Below are positions 13,701-25,700 of a DNA stretch of 64,000 bases, one piece after another. Below the pieces are notes generated by a model. It was not told where the DNA came from, searched no databases, and was given only the letters and a program-made list of their open reading frames with translations. Positions within the stretch are counted from its first letter, which is position 1. Each line of letters begins with the position of its first letter. Where the stretch lies: NCBI GenBank assembly GCA_021018995.1, contig CM037587.1, forward strand, positions 4,280,866 through 4,344,865. Direction: 5' to 3'. The translations under genes were made by a program, and so were the position numbers. This DNA comes from Chloranthus sessilifolius. Its lineage: Eukaryota; Streptophyta; Magnoliopsida; Chloranthales; Chloranthaceae.

Positions 13701-16700
13701 TATGGAAATCATTTTTTTTATTAGAACATCAATATTATATAATGAAACAGCTGAAGATTTCCAAGTCATTAACTGTTTAAGTGCAGTGCAGTTTAGGATT
13801 AACTTATTTGTGTTATGCAACAGTTATCAACATTCATTATACATTATTCCATACATAGTTTATAATTTTATATGATCCATGCACATGCCATATATGGAAT
13901 ATAAACTTTAAGAAGGTTTAACATGTTTTAAATATAGAATAAATGCATGATAATGATTATCAATAATGGAACTCAATTTAATCCATAAAAGCATAGAGAG
14001 TAGGTCATGGGTTTCTTCTTGTTTATGGCTTATTCAGGACTAATCCGAGACTTTCATCGAGCTAGTATGCTAAGCATATTGAAGCATTCGGTATCATAGT
14101 TATTGAACTTATAGATTTGAAGATACGAAAAAGACAACATTCCCTCGTGGAACATTCATGTAACAAAATCTGTCACATAAGAATTCCTGAATGAATAATC
14201 TAGGAAACAATAATGATATCGGCACCAGAGCACAAACCTGCAATCTGCAATACCCGTTGAACCAATACTCCACTCTTTAGCAACAGTAGTCTGCCTGTCG
14301 CCTTTGGTAACTAACCTAAGCCCAACTTGTCCAGCCTCGATGCCTTGCTCCGAACCAGCCACAAGGACTTCCAAACAAACTTTCTTTTGAAATTCAGTTC
14401 CTAAAAGACAAACTGGCCCGGACTCTGGCTGGATCATGACTGCAATAGAGAAGCTAACCTTTTGACTTTGACAAACACTTGGGTCAATCTGTCCACAATG
14501 ACTCCCTCCTGTCTTTGGCTCATCATCAAGAATACATACAGCACCAGGAACTCCAGTCTGACAAAAATTAAAACGAAAATTTTTAAATTACATATACACA
14601 TAAGTTTTGAACAGGTCCAAACAGTTTAACCCTATATGATAAATGTTTTAAAACCATTGGATACAAGGGAATTTTGGCTTTCACAGCCTCCGCACCTTAA
14701 TATGTTAAGGTGGAAAGCAGGATACAAGGGAATATTGGCTTTCACAGCCTCCGCACGTTAATACGTTAACGTGAAAATGCTTTCCACGTAAGTTGACCGA
14801 ACCAAAATACACATAAACTGATTACCATGCCACGTTCCATTGATCGGAAAAAACAATAATAATAGTAATAAAGACTGCCATGTTCTTAACAGAAATCAAA
14901 ACTATGAATACATATCACCAACTATAATACATAAGAATATAGTGAATGGTGCATAAGTAGTAAAGCAAAAGCACATAAGGTACATCCATCATGAACAAAA
15001 ATGTTCACAAACACCAGCAAAAATTCTAAAAAGAAACCACCAATATTGTATTGGATATATGATTTTGCTTGGGATATATTGTATTGTATTGGATATATGA
15101 TATATGATTTAAACTCCAAAATTATCCAATTCCCAATATTGTATTGGATATATGAGATATGTATCTGCTTGGGAGGCCCATATGCATATGGCAAATGTTA
15201 GGCTGGACACTGTCCTTCACCATTCTCAAATAAGGACAGTGTCTTGTTTTTATTGTTCGGTAAGTTGCCATCTCTCCTCCCTAACAATTGTAAGTGTAAA
15301 CGATTCTACCACTAGACAATGGTCAGGTCCAACAAATTGAATCTTATATGGTATTCAACCACTTTTAGAACGCTCGAGTATTGTGGCATGGACGGTGCTT
15401 CTATGTCAATCTATTAAAGTTGAAGCCATGAGAGCCAGATTCCCTTGTATTCAAGGGTTTTAAAAGTGGTTGCACCCAAATGGATTCAACCAGTTGGACC
15501 TGAAAATTTCCCTTCTACCACCTGTCCTCCGTAGTTACATTGTTTACAAAAACAGTAATGTAAAAACTCTACCAGGAATTATGACTCGGAAAGCTGACCA
15601 CAAATAGATGGGACAAGGCATTGATGATGAAGACTATAGTCACAAACGTCCCCGACTTTTTTAAAAGTACGGAAAAAGTAGGCAACTTGCAGTCGTCCTG
15701 ACTCTATCATTGATTAATTGGCCCTCAGCCGATTAATCGGCAATGTCTGTGATGTCGTCTCATGTTTTTTTCTTTTTTCCCAGTTATACTCAAGGGAACC
15801 AAAATTTTAGCTTTTATACTATTTTGTTCATAAAAAACCTTTCGGAATTACCCATTTTGTACTATTTTGTTTAGTGAAATCAATATTTATTAACTTGAAA
15901 TATATCATGATATATTTTTTAAAAAGTTTTGAATTTTTTTTTCCCCGATTTTTACCCACTTTTGTCGATTTTTCCCTGACTTAGACCCTTGCCAATTTAT
16001 TGCTGACTACTGACTTTGTGACTATGATGAAGACACTGCCAACAACAGATTTTCTGTTTCAAAACATAAGAAATTTAACAATGTACAAGCCTCAAATTCA
16101 CAAATCTCAGAAGAAAAGCAGATTGAATGTGAACAATAGAGCATTATTTCATAAAAAAGAGGGAGAGGATTTAGCTTGCAAATATATAATGATGATCATC
16201 CTGAACTTCTAACATGGGAAGACTATTAGATCAAAATCAGAAGTTAAACCTGGTGTGCTCGGCGAGACAACTGAGATGTGCGAATGCGACGAGCAATGCT
16301 GGAAACCCGCTCCCGAGCAAAAGAGTCATCCAAAACAGAATCTCCACCAACAGCACGCACTGCAGCAGCCATGGCTGCAGCATCACGGTTCCCAACATTG
16401 GGAATACTGGATATAAGAGAAGCTTCTATCTCTTTCCATTTACGTTCCTCTTTTTCCAAGAGTGCTTTTCTTCTTTCTTTCCCCTTCCCCTCCTCTTCCC
16501 GTCTCTGACTCAAGATTTCTTCTTCCATCTCCTTTTCTCTTATATAACTACAAATCAACAATAAATATCAAATTCAGAAACATATTTAAAATAGACCAAT
16601 AGACTTAATAAGACTAGCAACCAAAGAAAGAAAGAGAGAGAGACAGAGAGGGGGACATAGGGCATAAAGATCACATTCCACCTTTCCTGAATAAGTTCAA

Positions 16701-19700
16701 ACTGCCTACGATCCTCAGGCATCCATTTCTTAATTTTCTTGGCACTTAGGTCTGAGAAACCCATACTATCAAGAAAAAGCCGCAAACGGACTTCATCCTG
16801 CCATATAGAACAAAGAGTAGCCAATGAACACCTATACAGGAGTAGAAAACTTGATAAAGCCAAAAATATTATGAGCATCATTGCTCACCTGTATGCGCTC
16901 TGCCTTGGCGGTCAAACCAAGCAAAAGAAGCAAATAACCACCAAACTTATCCCACATGTATACCCATTCCGTATCAATTGCCTCCTCTAAAGCCAGAATA
17001 CGAGCATGAGCACACATTTCTCTCCTGTGGCCTCCATCAGCAGAAGATTCATGCCGATATGACAGTCCTGTTTTTATTCTGCCCATAAATAATCCAGCAG
17101 CAAGTTCCTCATTTCTTAGGCGATCTCTTAATTTCATGACATCGGCTCTGGGAAGCACAAAATTTCCTGCCCTGTCCAGTGTAATAGTAGGATCTCCAAC
17201 CAAAAGCGCAGCCGAACTAGCAGACCTCTGTGGTGCCGAGTAAGTTCCAGACAGAGCATTTCTCGTCTGATGTGTCATTGAAACAATCAACACTAACATT
17301 TAATAAATTATTATGATATACCAAGAAGTGACTGTCAAATGTGAGAGAAAAAGGTTGAATGGAATTAAACTTTGCAAGTTCTTAAGACCACCAAAAAGGA
17401 GATGTTTCAGTAAGTTGCACAAGATCAGAAGAAAATGAAGAGTTTATTTATATACCAATTCAAATATTATGCAAAACTGATGCAACCAAAGGTCAAAATA
17501 TTGGACGATACCAATACGTATCGTCCGATACGTATCGTTTTAGGGGGTCTCCAGTATACATTGCAATGTATTGACTCCTCAATGTATTGGCCAAATTATC
17601 AGCCGATACATTGAAATTAGGGAGCCACTAATTGCACACGTTTTTCAAGTGATTGCACCGAAATAACTAAAATTTGTCCTTGCACACATTTCCTATGATT
17701 GCACCTTACATAAAATTCTCTCTCTCATTGCCCTCTTTTCTTCCTAACAAACAGAATGGGCACCGTTATTCACACCCCATGGCACTGTGATCTCCAGCAT
17801 GCATTGACTGCCTTTAAATCAGATGATGGAGATCATTTTCGGTCCCAGTCTTCCACACCATGGATCTTTAGATCTTGGGTGTACTATTATTCTATCAATT
17901 TTTTATTACACAAGGCACACATCTAAAAAAGTCACTATAAAATTGTGCTTGAGCATGATGTGTATCACATGATTTTAGGGCCACTTATGGGATGTTTGTC
18001 ATGTGAAATAGAAAAATGACTGTCTGATGTAACACCTAGGATCACTAGATCCATTGTGTGGAAGGCTGAGATGAAAAACGAGCTCCATCGTTGATTCCAA
18101 GGCAGTCAATGCATGACGGTCGGAGGAGATGAGGTAACTTAGTCATTTAAAAAAATAGATAATACCAACTTTTTTAGTAATCTGGTGCAACCACTTGAAA
18201 TCCATGTGCAAGTAATGGCTACCTTGAAATTATCGTTCGTATCGGACAATAATTTCAAATTATCGTTTGTATCGGACGATAATTTCAATGTATTGTTTGA
18301 TAATTTGGATTTTTTTATTTTTTATTTATTTTTGTTCTTAGAAAAAACATAGTATGTATCATCCGATACATTGAACAGTGTATCGGACGATACAAACGAT
18401 ACGTATCAGTTTGAGGGCAGACCGATGCGTACCGGATTTCCGAAATTTTGACCCATGGATGCAACAAACCAATGAGAAAAAAATACACAAGATACATCTC
18501 CTAGTAGTTGAATATATCAATTTCTTAAACCTTGAATAGCTGAATACAGTTGAGACGATATGAGGGCTACAATATAAATAAATTGGAAACACAAAATTAT
18601 TTTATTGCAGAGCCAAACTCACCTTAGTGGCAGATCGAGCAATTGCCTGAACAACAGTTTCCTTGCTGAGAAAATGCACAGCATCTTCCATCATCTAGAA
18701 ATCCAAAGTTGATATTATCCAGTTGAAAGAAATAGGAGGATGGACATGCACATCATGTAAATTTGGGTAGACAAACATACATATATACATAAATAGAACA
18801 AATGCCAAAAAGAACTGGTTTTCAAATAAAACAGTTCAAGCCATACCTTAAGCGTCAGGCAAGGACGAGACACGGCAAACCCAAAGGCCACAACAAGAGT
18901 GATTGCAGACACAGCAGCACCAGCAAAAGGGGGATATAATTTCAAACTAGCAACAACACCCCAGCCCTCAGTTGCCAATGCAATTCCATATAAAACAAGG
19001 AAAGCAGCACTGTCAAAGAATGAATTTAGCAAGCATCAGGAACGAGAGCATATAGAAAACAACTGAATTCTAAGACTGTATGCATAGGAAAAAGCTTCTA
19101 GCAATGAAAGAGGGAAAATGCTGGATGGGTGTTAGGCTTAAATGCACACAAGGAATATTGGTCTCTGATTCGTCCATAAAATCATCGGGGCCATTCATTG
19201 CATATGAAAATAACTATAACATCATTAGCCTTTTTAATGGCAGGGAAAGGGCTAACATCGATGCCACACACTTGGGCCCACACTCAAGACTTTCTCACAT
19301 GGTTTTAAAACGCGAAAACTCGACTCGACTTGAAAGTCAGTTGAGTCGAATTAACTCGAACCTCGGATAAACTCGACTCACTTCGACTCAGTAATTTAGT
19401 ATATATTTTGAAATATATATATATCTTATACAAATAAAAGAAAAATATGTCACAAAGAATAACATGGGAAGATTTGTTGACAAAAATGGGCAGTTTAATA
19501 CTTTTCTAAAACCTACCTCATGAAAATACTTTATATATAAGGGTAGTTTATGAACCCTAATTGCATCATCGTACCAAAATTTTGACTTCAGACTCAAACT
19601 CAAAATTATGGCGAGTCGAGTAACTCGGCCAAGGCCAAGTTAACTCATTGACTCGTCAAGTATTAGAACTATGCTTTCTCAAACAGGAAGTGAAAAAGAT

Positions 19701-22700
19701 CAATAGATATTAGACCTACATTTAATCTAAAGGCAGAGAAATGTAAATGAACATAACACCGATTTCGAACAAACCTGACATTTTTTGCACAATCTGCATG
19801 AGCATCATAAACATATACAGGTAACACTCTAGGAGAGTAGACTACAATGGGAGGTGAAAGAAGCACCTAATAAAACAATTCCACATGTCATTAAAAGGAG
19901 ATTGAGATGAACAAACATAAAAAGATTTAATAACTCAAAAAAATTCATAAACATGTTACATAAACCACAAGATAATAATGGATAAGTTCATTAATTAAGA
20001 TGTTAGGATATGACTCACGGTCAATGCTCGTCCTGCGATAAGAAATAGAAATGAGAAGTAACCAACAGATGCACCAACGAAGGGCTTATCTGCAAACAAG
20101 ATATATCCTTTAGCTTCATTGTGTAAGGGGCGAGAAAAGTTACTCTCCTAAGAACAAAAATGATCAAGTACAGAAGGACTTCTAGTGATGTCACTGTCAC
20201 CTTCCAGCAACCCCACCAGAAATGCAGCCAATGCCAGAATGAAAGCGAGGAAGCAAACTAAGAACATTTGTGTCCTGGTCAAATAGAAATTGTTTGAAGC
20301 CCAATAGTGGATAACACCAATGGCTAGAAAAACTAGGAGGAGTACTAAAAGGAAGGCAACCCCTATCTGCGACAATTACAGTAAAGAAAACATATATTAG
20401 GAAGGTATATTTGAACGTTAGAAATATATATATCACATGCACAGATAGTGAAGTTGAACTCATAAAATAATTTTAAAAAATCAACATAAGCCAAACCCAC
20501 CGCCCAAGGCTTAATGATAACTATAACAGCTGATATTGCACCGAGCAAAAGAAGAACTCCAATGCCAGTAAATACATAAACGCCATGAGAAATTTTCCAG
20601 TCATCGTCTTTCCTAGAAGAAATTCACGGAAAATTTAAAAAAACTGTTATTACCATCATTAAACGATAATATGTAATGTTAATCTCGAGTCTTGGCTTAA
20701 AATGACAGCTATCTTCCCCACCATTTATAGAGACCAGAACAAAGAGATAACACTGCCGGAATGCACATCAATGGTAGTAAAGCTGCAAGGAAATCAGCTT
20801 TCACTGGATCTTGATCTTCCCGAGAATTCACGACCCCCAAATAAGATGCACCACAAAATACCACAAGAACAACTGCCCCAATAGAGAACAATAAGAATTA
20901 AGTGATACTGATTTGTCAAGAGAACAATTCGATATAGTATCAGAAAATTCCAAGGAAAAAAAAAATAGACATGACATAAAAACATATAAACTACTTACTT
21001 GTAAATATTCCAACACATATAGCAGATGAGAGAGAGAAACGATATGTTGCGAACCAGGATACAATTGGCAGCACACCAGTAACTAGTAAAGCAACTGCTG
21101 AAGTCATTGCCCACCCTAGGTACATTGACGATACATAAGGAGAGCTAGAATTATTCTCTTGTTCATTCCATGCCTTGTAGCCTAAAGCATCTAAAGGCTT
21201 GGCAGATACTATGGCACCTAGAGCTATAACTGATCCTGTAAATATTGATATGCAGACTGCAAGGACAATTCCCTGAAAAGGACATCAAAAATGATATATA
21301 AAGCCGAAACTGCGTTCACGAAACAATATATAAATAAATCAATTTGATAGCAAAAAACAGCGTTTAAAACCCTTAGGCAGTAATCAAATAGTAGGCCAAA
21401 ATAGAAACTCTCCTCACAACTATAGACAAAAGAACGCCAAAGCCCTTCAGCCTCAACATCCATAACCCACCCAAACGCACACACACACACACACACACAC
21501 ACTGATTACTTCAGCATGCAGAGTTCCAGCTAGATGCAATCAAATCAACAATCAGAGTTTCCACTGATAGCATGAAGATAAAATTAATTGAACTGGGAGT
21601 GGAAGAATCCCAGACAAAATTGAATAGCATAAAAATTGCTAGAATTGAACTAAAATTTCTGAAGCATTTGCCATTCAGCCATTCCAAAGCACAAGCAAGG
21701 CATAAGAGAACATACAAAGTGTACAACCCAACAAGCTAGAATTCTATGGTGTTAGTGATCTAAAATTCGCCACGTATCTCAAAAAGCGTTCATATCTCTC
21801 TATTTTAAAGAAGTAAATTTCAAGCATATTACCAAGAAAATGAATTAATGAAGAAGCTTTCCTTAGTCAAACTTATACTTGCTTAAAGTTCCCAACTTCT
21901 CATGAAATTTAGAAATCGTGTATGCAACTTCACACCTAAAAATTATGGACAGAGTACTTCACAAGATTTCACAATCTAAGTTCTAAATTAAACATGCAAA
22001 GCACAATCAAGGCGAGACATAACACTAGTAAGATTTTCTGCAAAAGTCAGAGAAAGCAATGCCAACCACCCTCCATCATGATTAAAAGTATCTCCAAATA
22101 TTGGAATCCCTAGATATTAGTCGATACCTATTAGTATCGTCGATATGTATCAGTATATAACTTGTTTAATTGTTTTATATTGCTAGAAAACTGAATTATT
22201 GCCATTATAGATCCATATCTCCATGTTCAAAATTGTAGTCGTATGAAAAAATTTATATTAAAATCGTAATTACTTAAATTTTTAACCAAAAGTTATTAAC
22301 TCTTAAGATATTATTGCCATTATAGATTCATATTTCCATGTTCAAAACTGTAGTCGTATGAAAATTTTTATATTAAAATCGTAATTACTTAAATTTTTAA
22401 CCAAAAGTTATTACCTCTTAAGCTAATTGGGAGGGGTTTTCATGTTGATTTGACTTAAAATGAAGATTTTGGAAAGTGGAGGCCAAATAGGAGAACCTTC
22501 AGCATTTTAGATTTTCAAAGAAATGAAATTGCAGCAGATAAGGCAACCAATATGCTCAATTGAAAAGGGGAAAACACAAGAAAAAGAACAAAAAAACAGA
22601 GAAGGAAAAAATAAAGACTAGGCAATAATATCAGCATCAAGGAAAAGAGGCAGAGCCTCTATGGGGTCTGCTTTAATCCCACTCTAACAAGATGTCAGCC

Positions 22701-25700
22701 ATTGACTGTGCCTCTCCCAAGTATCCAGATATGCAACACCAACATAAGTCCTCGATAATCGCGTTCTTTCCTTCCAAATTTTCAACACAATTGCCAAAGG
22801 CAATGCATTCCATATGGCTCCCATATTATCTTCAAAAGGGCTCTCCAGCCAACTGGAGAAAGTAGCAGCACAAGACTCTCCTAGGCAACCACTGACCCCA
22901 AATCTCGACAGAAATTCCTCCCATAATTTCGAACCAAAACAGCATCTCAGGAAAAGATGCTCCATCATCTTATCCGCCTGCCCACAGAATTTACATTGCA
23001 TAGGAACACCCGTCCCTCTCTTCCTCTCTTTTTCAACTGCACATATAGTGCTCAACCCAATCTACCTCCCAGAAAAAGAATTTGATGCTAGTTAGGTACA
23101 TGATTTATAGTTAATTTTATAAGAAATTAGTAATTTTTCAGGTTGGGAGGATAAGAGATTGTTAACCAACACACAAATTGAAAAAGGAAAAAATTTTGTA
23201 CTCGTAGAGTGCTAATTATAGTCTACTGAATGGTATAAACTACATACATTTAAATCTGGTATGCTATTGATGAATAATTATTAGTGAGACATCAATTCAT
23301 CATCATGGTCAACCACTCAGTTCATAAATTCATTTACATTAGTGTATAATCATCATGTACACTGCGTCGGTTCAAAATGAGAGAGAAATCCTCAAACTTA
23401 CGAAAAAGAGAAACAAGAAAACCAGACATCTCAACCAGACAAGGTCCATTAGAGACGAAAACCAAAGGGTTTAGGTAAATAATGATGAGATAAAGAATAG
23501 ACGGTAAGCATACTTTGAAGATTTATTGAATAATGAATATGCAAGGGAAGTTCATCAGGCAGATAAACCAGATCAAAGGATGATAAAGAAGTATCGTAAG
23601 CCGAAGTAAAAGCATCCTTAGCAAAGATGAAGAAAAGAAAAGCATTAGGACCTTATGGAATGCCATAAGAAGATGGAGAACATCGGGCTACGATGCATAT
23701 GTTAAGAAGGATGGTGGAGTAACAAGAATTAAAATCATAACAATGATTAATAAATAGAAATTAAAAATTAGCAAGTAGCCTCTCCATGGCGTAGCGAGCG
23801 TCTTCGCCATAACCTCACCATACCGCCTGAACTACCTTGTGCATATTCATTGTGATAATGGAGTTGCCGAGAAGATTGTCTAATCTATGCTATATGAACA
23901 TACAAGGAATATAGAAGTTGACATACACTTTGTGGGAGAAAAAGTCTGGAATCACACATTGGAACTGGTTGATGTATACTCTTCACTACAGCTCACTAAT
24001 ATTTTTGCCAAGGCTGTAGGGTCTACGCTTCTTTGAGTATTAATGCTTGAACCCATCTCCAAGGTCCTTAGCCTTCCCACCTTCCCACCTTGCCTCTTGC
24101 AAGCACAATACGTAAATCACCCTTCTTCTCATGACATCTATCAGCTTGGCACTCTTCCCAGTTAAAATACCTACTTTCTAATGCAAGATAATCGCACACT
24201 AACCCTAAAATAGCATAAATCTCGCACAACAGGAGTTAGGGTTATCAATCTTCAATTAAAACAAAAAAATAAATAAAAGAAGAATAAGACAGAAGATCTT
24301 CGGATTTGCTCCAAAAAGGCTTGTAGGCTTCGCACCAACGACAGCTTTGAAGAATCACTCCTCAAAGGCGAAGACTATTTCCAAGTTTTCTACGAAAGAT
24401 TCATTCTTTCACAAGATGCACAAAAGTAACTTAATTTTTTCTTTCATCATTAACTAAAAAAAACAGTCTTTACATGCCTTTTTAAAGGCTAAGAAAACCC
24501 TAACTAAAAAGTAATTCGAAAAAAAAAAAAAAAACTAAAACCGCCAACTAGCAGATGCAACTTACGGGCGTTCGTCCTCAGACTCACGGACGTTCGTCCT
24601 GTGCTCACGAATGTCCGTCGTTTGTTCAGAAACGTCCGTCATGCACAAAACAGAAAACCCTCAGTCACGGATGTCGATCTAAATTCCACAGACGTTCGTT
24701 CTGAAGCCACGAATGTCCGTTATGAATGTTGGTTTAAGTTTAATCCCACATGCTAATTGAGACATTCTGAGGAGTGGTCTCGGGTTCCAATTGATCGAGC
24801 TATGGAGCGATCGATCGATTTTGAACGGAAATAAACAGTATGCTCACTGATTGTAATCGATTGATCGAGCTTGGGAAGCCGTTTGATCGATCTGAGCATA
24901 AATTGTCAGGTTACTCTCGGGTAGAAATCGATCAAAGTTTCCTAATGCATGTTGGAGCCTATTAGCAGAAGGTTATTCTAGGGTTCCTAAAGAGTTTTCT
25001 ACATAGGGAAAACTGGTGAATGCTTTGAGGGGCAAGGTATTGAAGAAAAGCTTGGGGATTGAAGCATTCAATTGTAGTCGTGTTGGAATCGTTACTTTAT
25101 TCCAGTAGATCTCTGTTCTTTGAAGGACTACGTCCTTGGTTTAATAGTGTTTTGGCTGCTAAAGATCGTGTCAGATCTTGATTGAGAGTGCACTAGAGAG
25201 AAGAGTCTGTGTGTGTGTCGTAAACATTCATAAATAGTACATATACTCCGTGGTTGTAGCCCTAGATTAGTGAACCACGTAAATCCTTTTGTGTTGAGTG
25301 TGATTGCTTTTGCGTCTTCTTCTTTTGCCGTATTAATCGCGATAGGGAGTTTGGTAGTGCCTGGGATGAATTCCTAACAATGAAGCCACAGACATCTGTC
25401 GTATAAAGACGACTCTTTCACAGGTTGTTTGAAAGCCCATTCACGGGTTCACTTTCTCGTTGATCTCCACTTCTCGACTTTGCCACGATTCCAACATGTG
25501 GATCCCCCTTTGAAAAAGTTGGACCTCGAACTTTCACCAAAATTGATCTTTTATGCGACGGTGAAGAACACTATTCTAGGAATTTCGATCGAACACAACT
25601 TAGACAAATAAACAGGATTTGACTTGGGTGAGATCCGATTTATCTTTGATATGTCGACGAAAATCAACGTCAACACACAACCAACACGATCCTGGGACTT

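Larger units (their letters stand above)
9896..14557 (-). other. DEK1: DEK1 exons 22-23: laminin-G-like (LG3) domain
   Basis: Residues 1392-1615, split by the 4.0-kb intron 22. Exon 22 runs from TGVPGAVCILDDEP to the end of a beta-rich part with SGPVCLLGTEFQKKV, EILV-like LEVLVAGSEQGIEAG and VGLRLVTKGDRQTTVAKEW. Exon 23 begins RWHIVTMTIDAEAGEATCYL and contains GLPLHMGDGIWEQG, IGIRPPTDLDAFGRSDSEG and MDAFVWGRCLTEDE. This is the concanavalin/laminin-G-like fold found upstream of the DEK1 calpain core. The residue before RWH is Cys (ADCRWH) where I recall Gly in Arabidopsis. Confidence 0.92.
17267..18622 (-). other. DEK1 intron 18 (1.36 kb), mostly nested MITEs
   Basis: A hAT-like MITE with a Mutator-like MITE nested inside it fills 17487-18457 and is described separately. 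The 220 bases next to the donor and the 165 next to the acceptor look like ordinary intron. Confidence 0.85.

Noticed and set aside
16278-16564. Plus-strand frames over DEK1 exon 21
   Set aside because: They are antisense shadows of the conserved coiled-coil exon.
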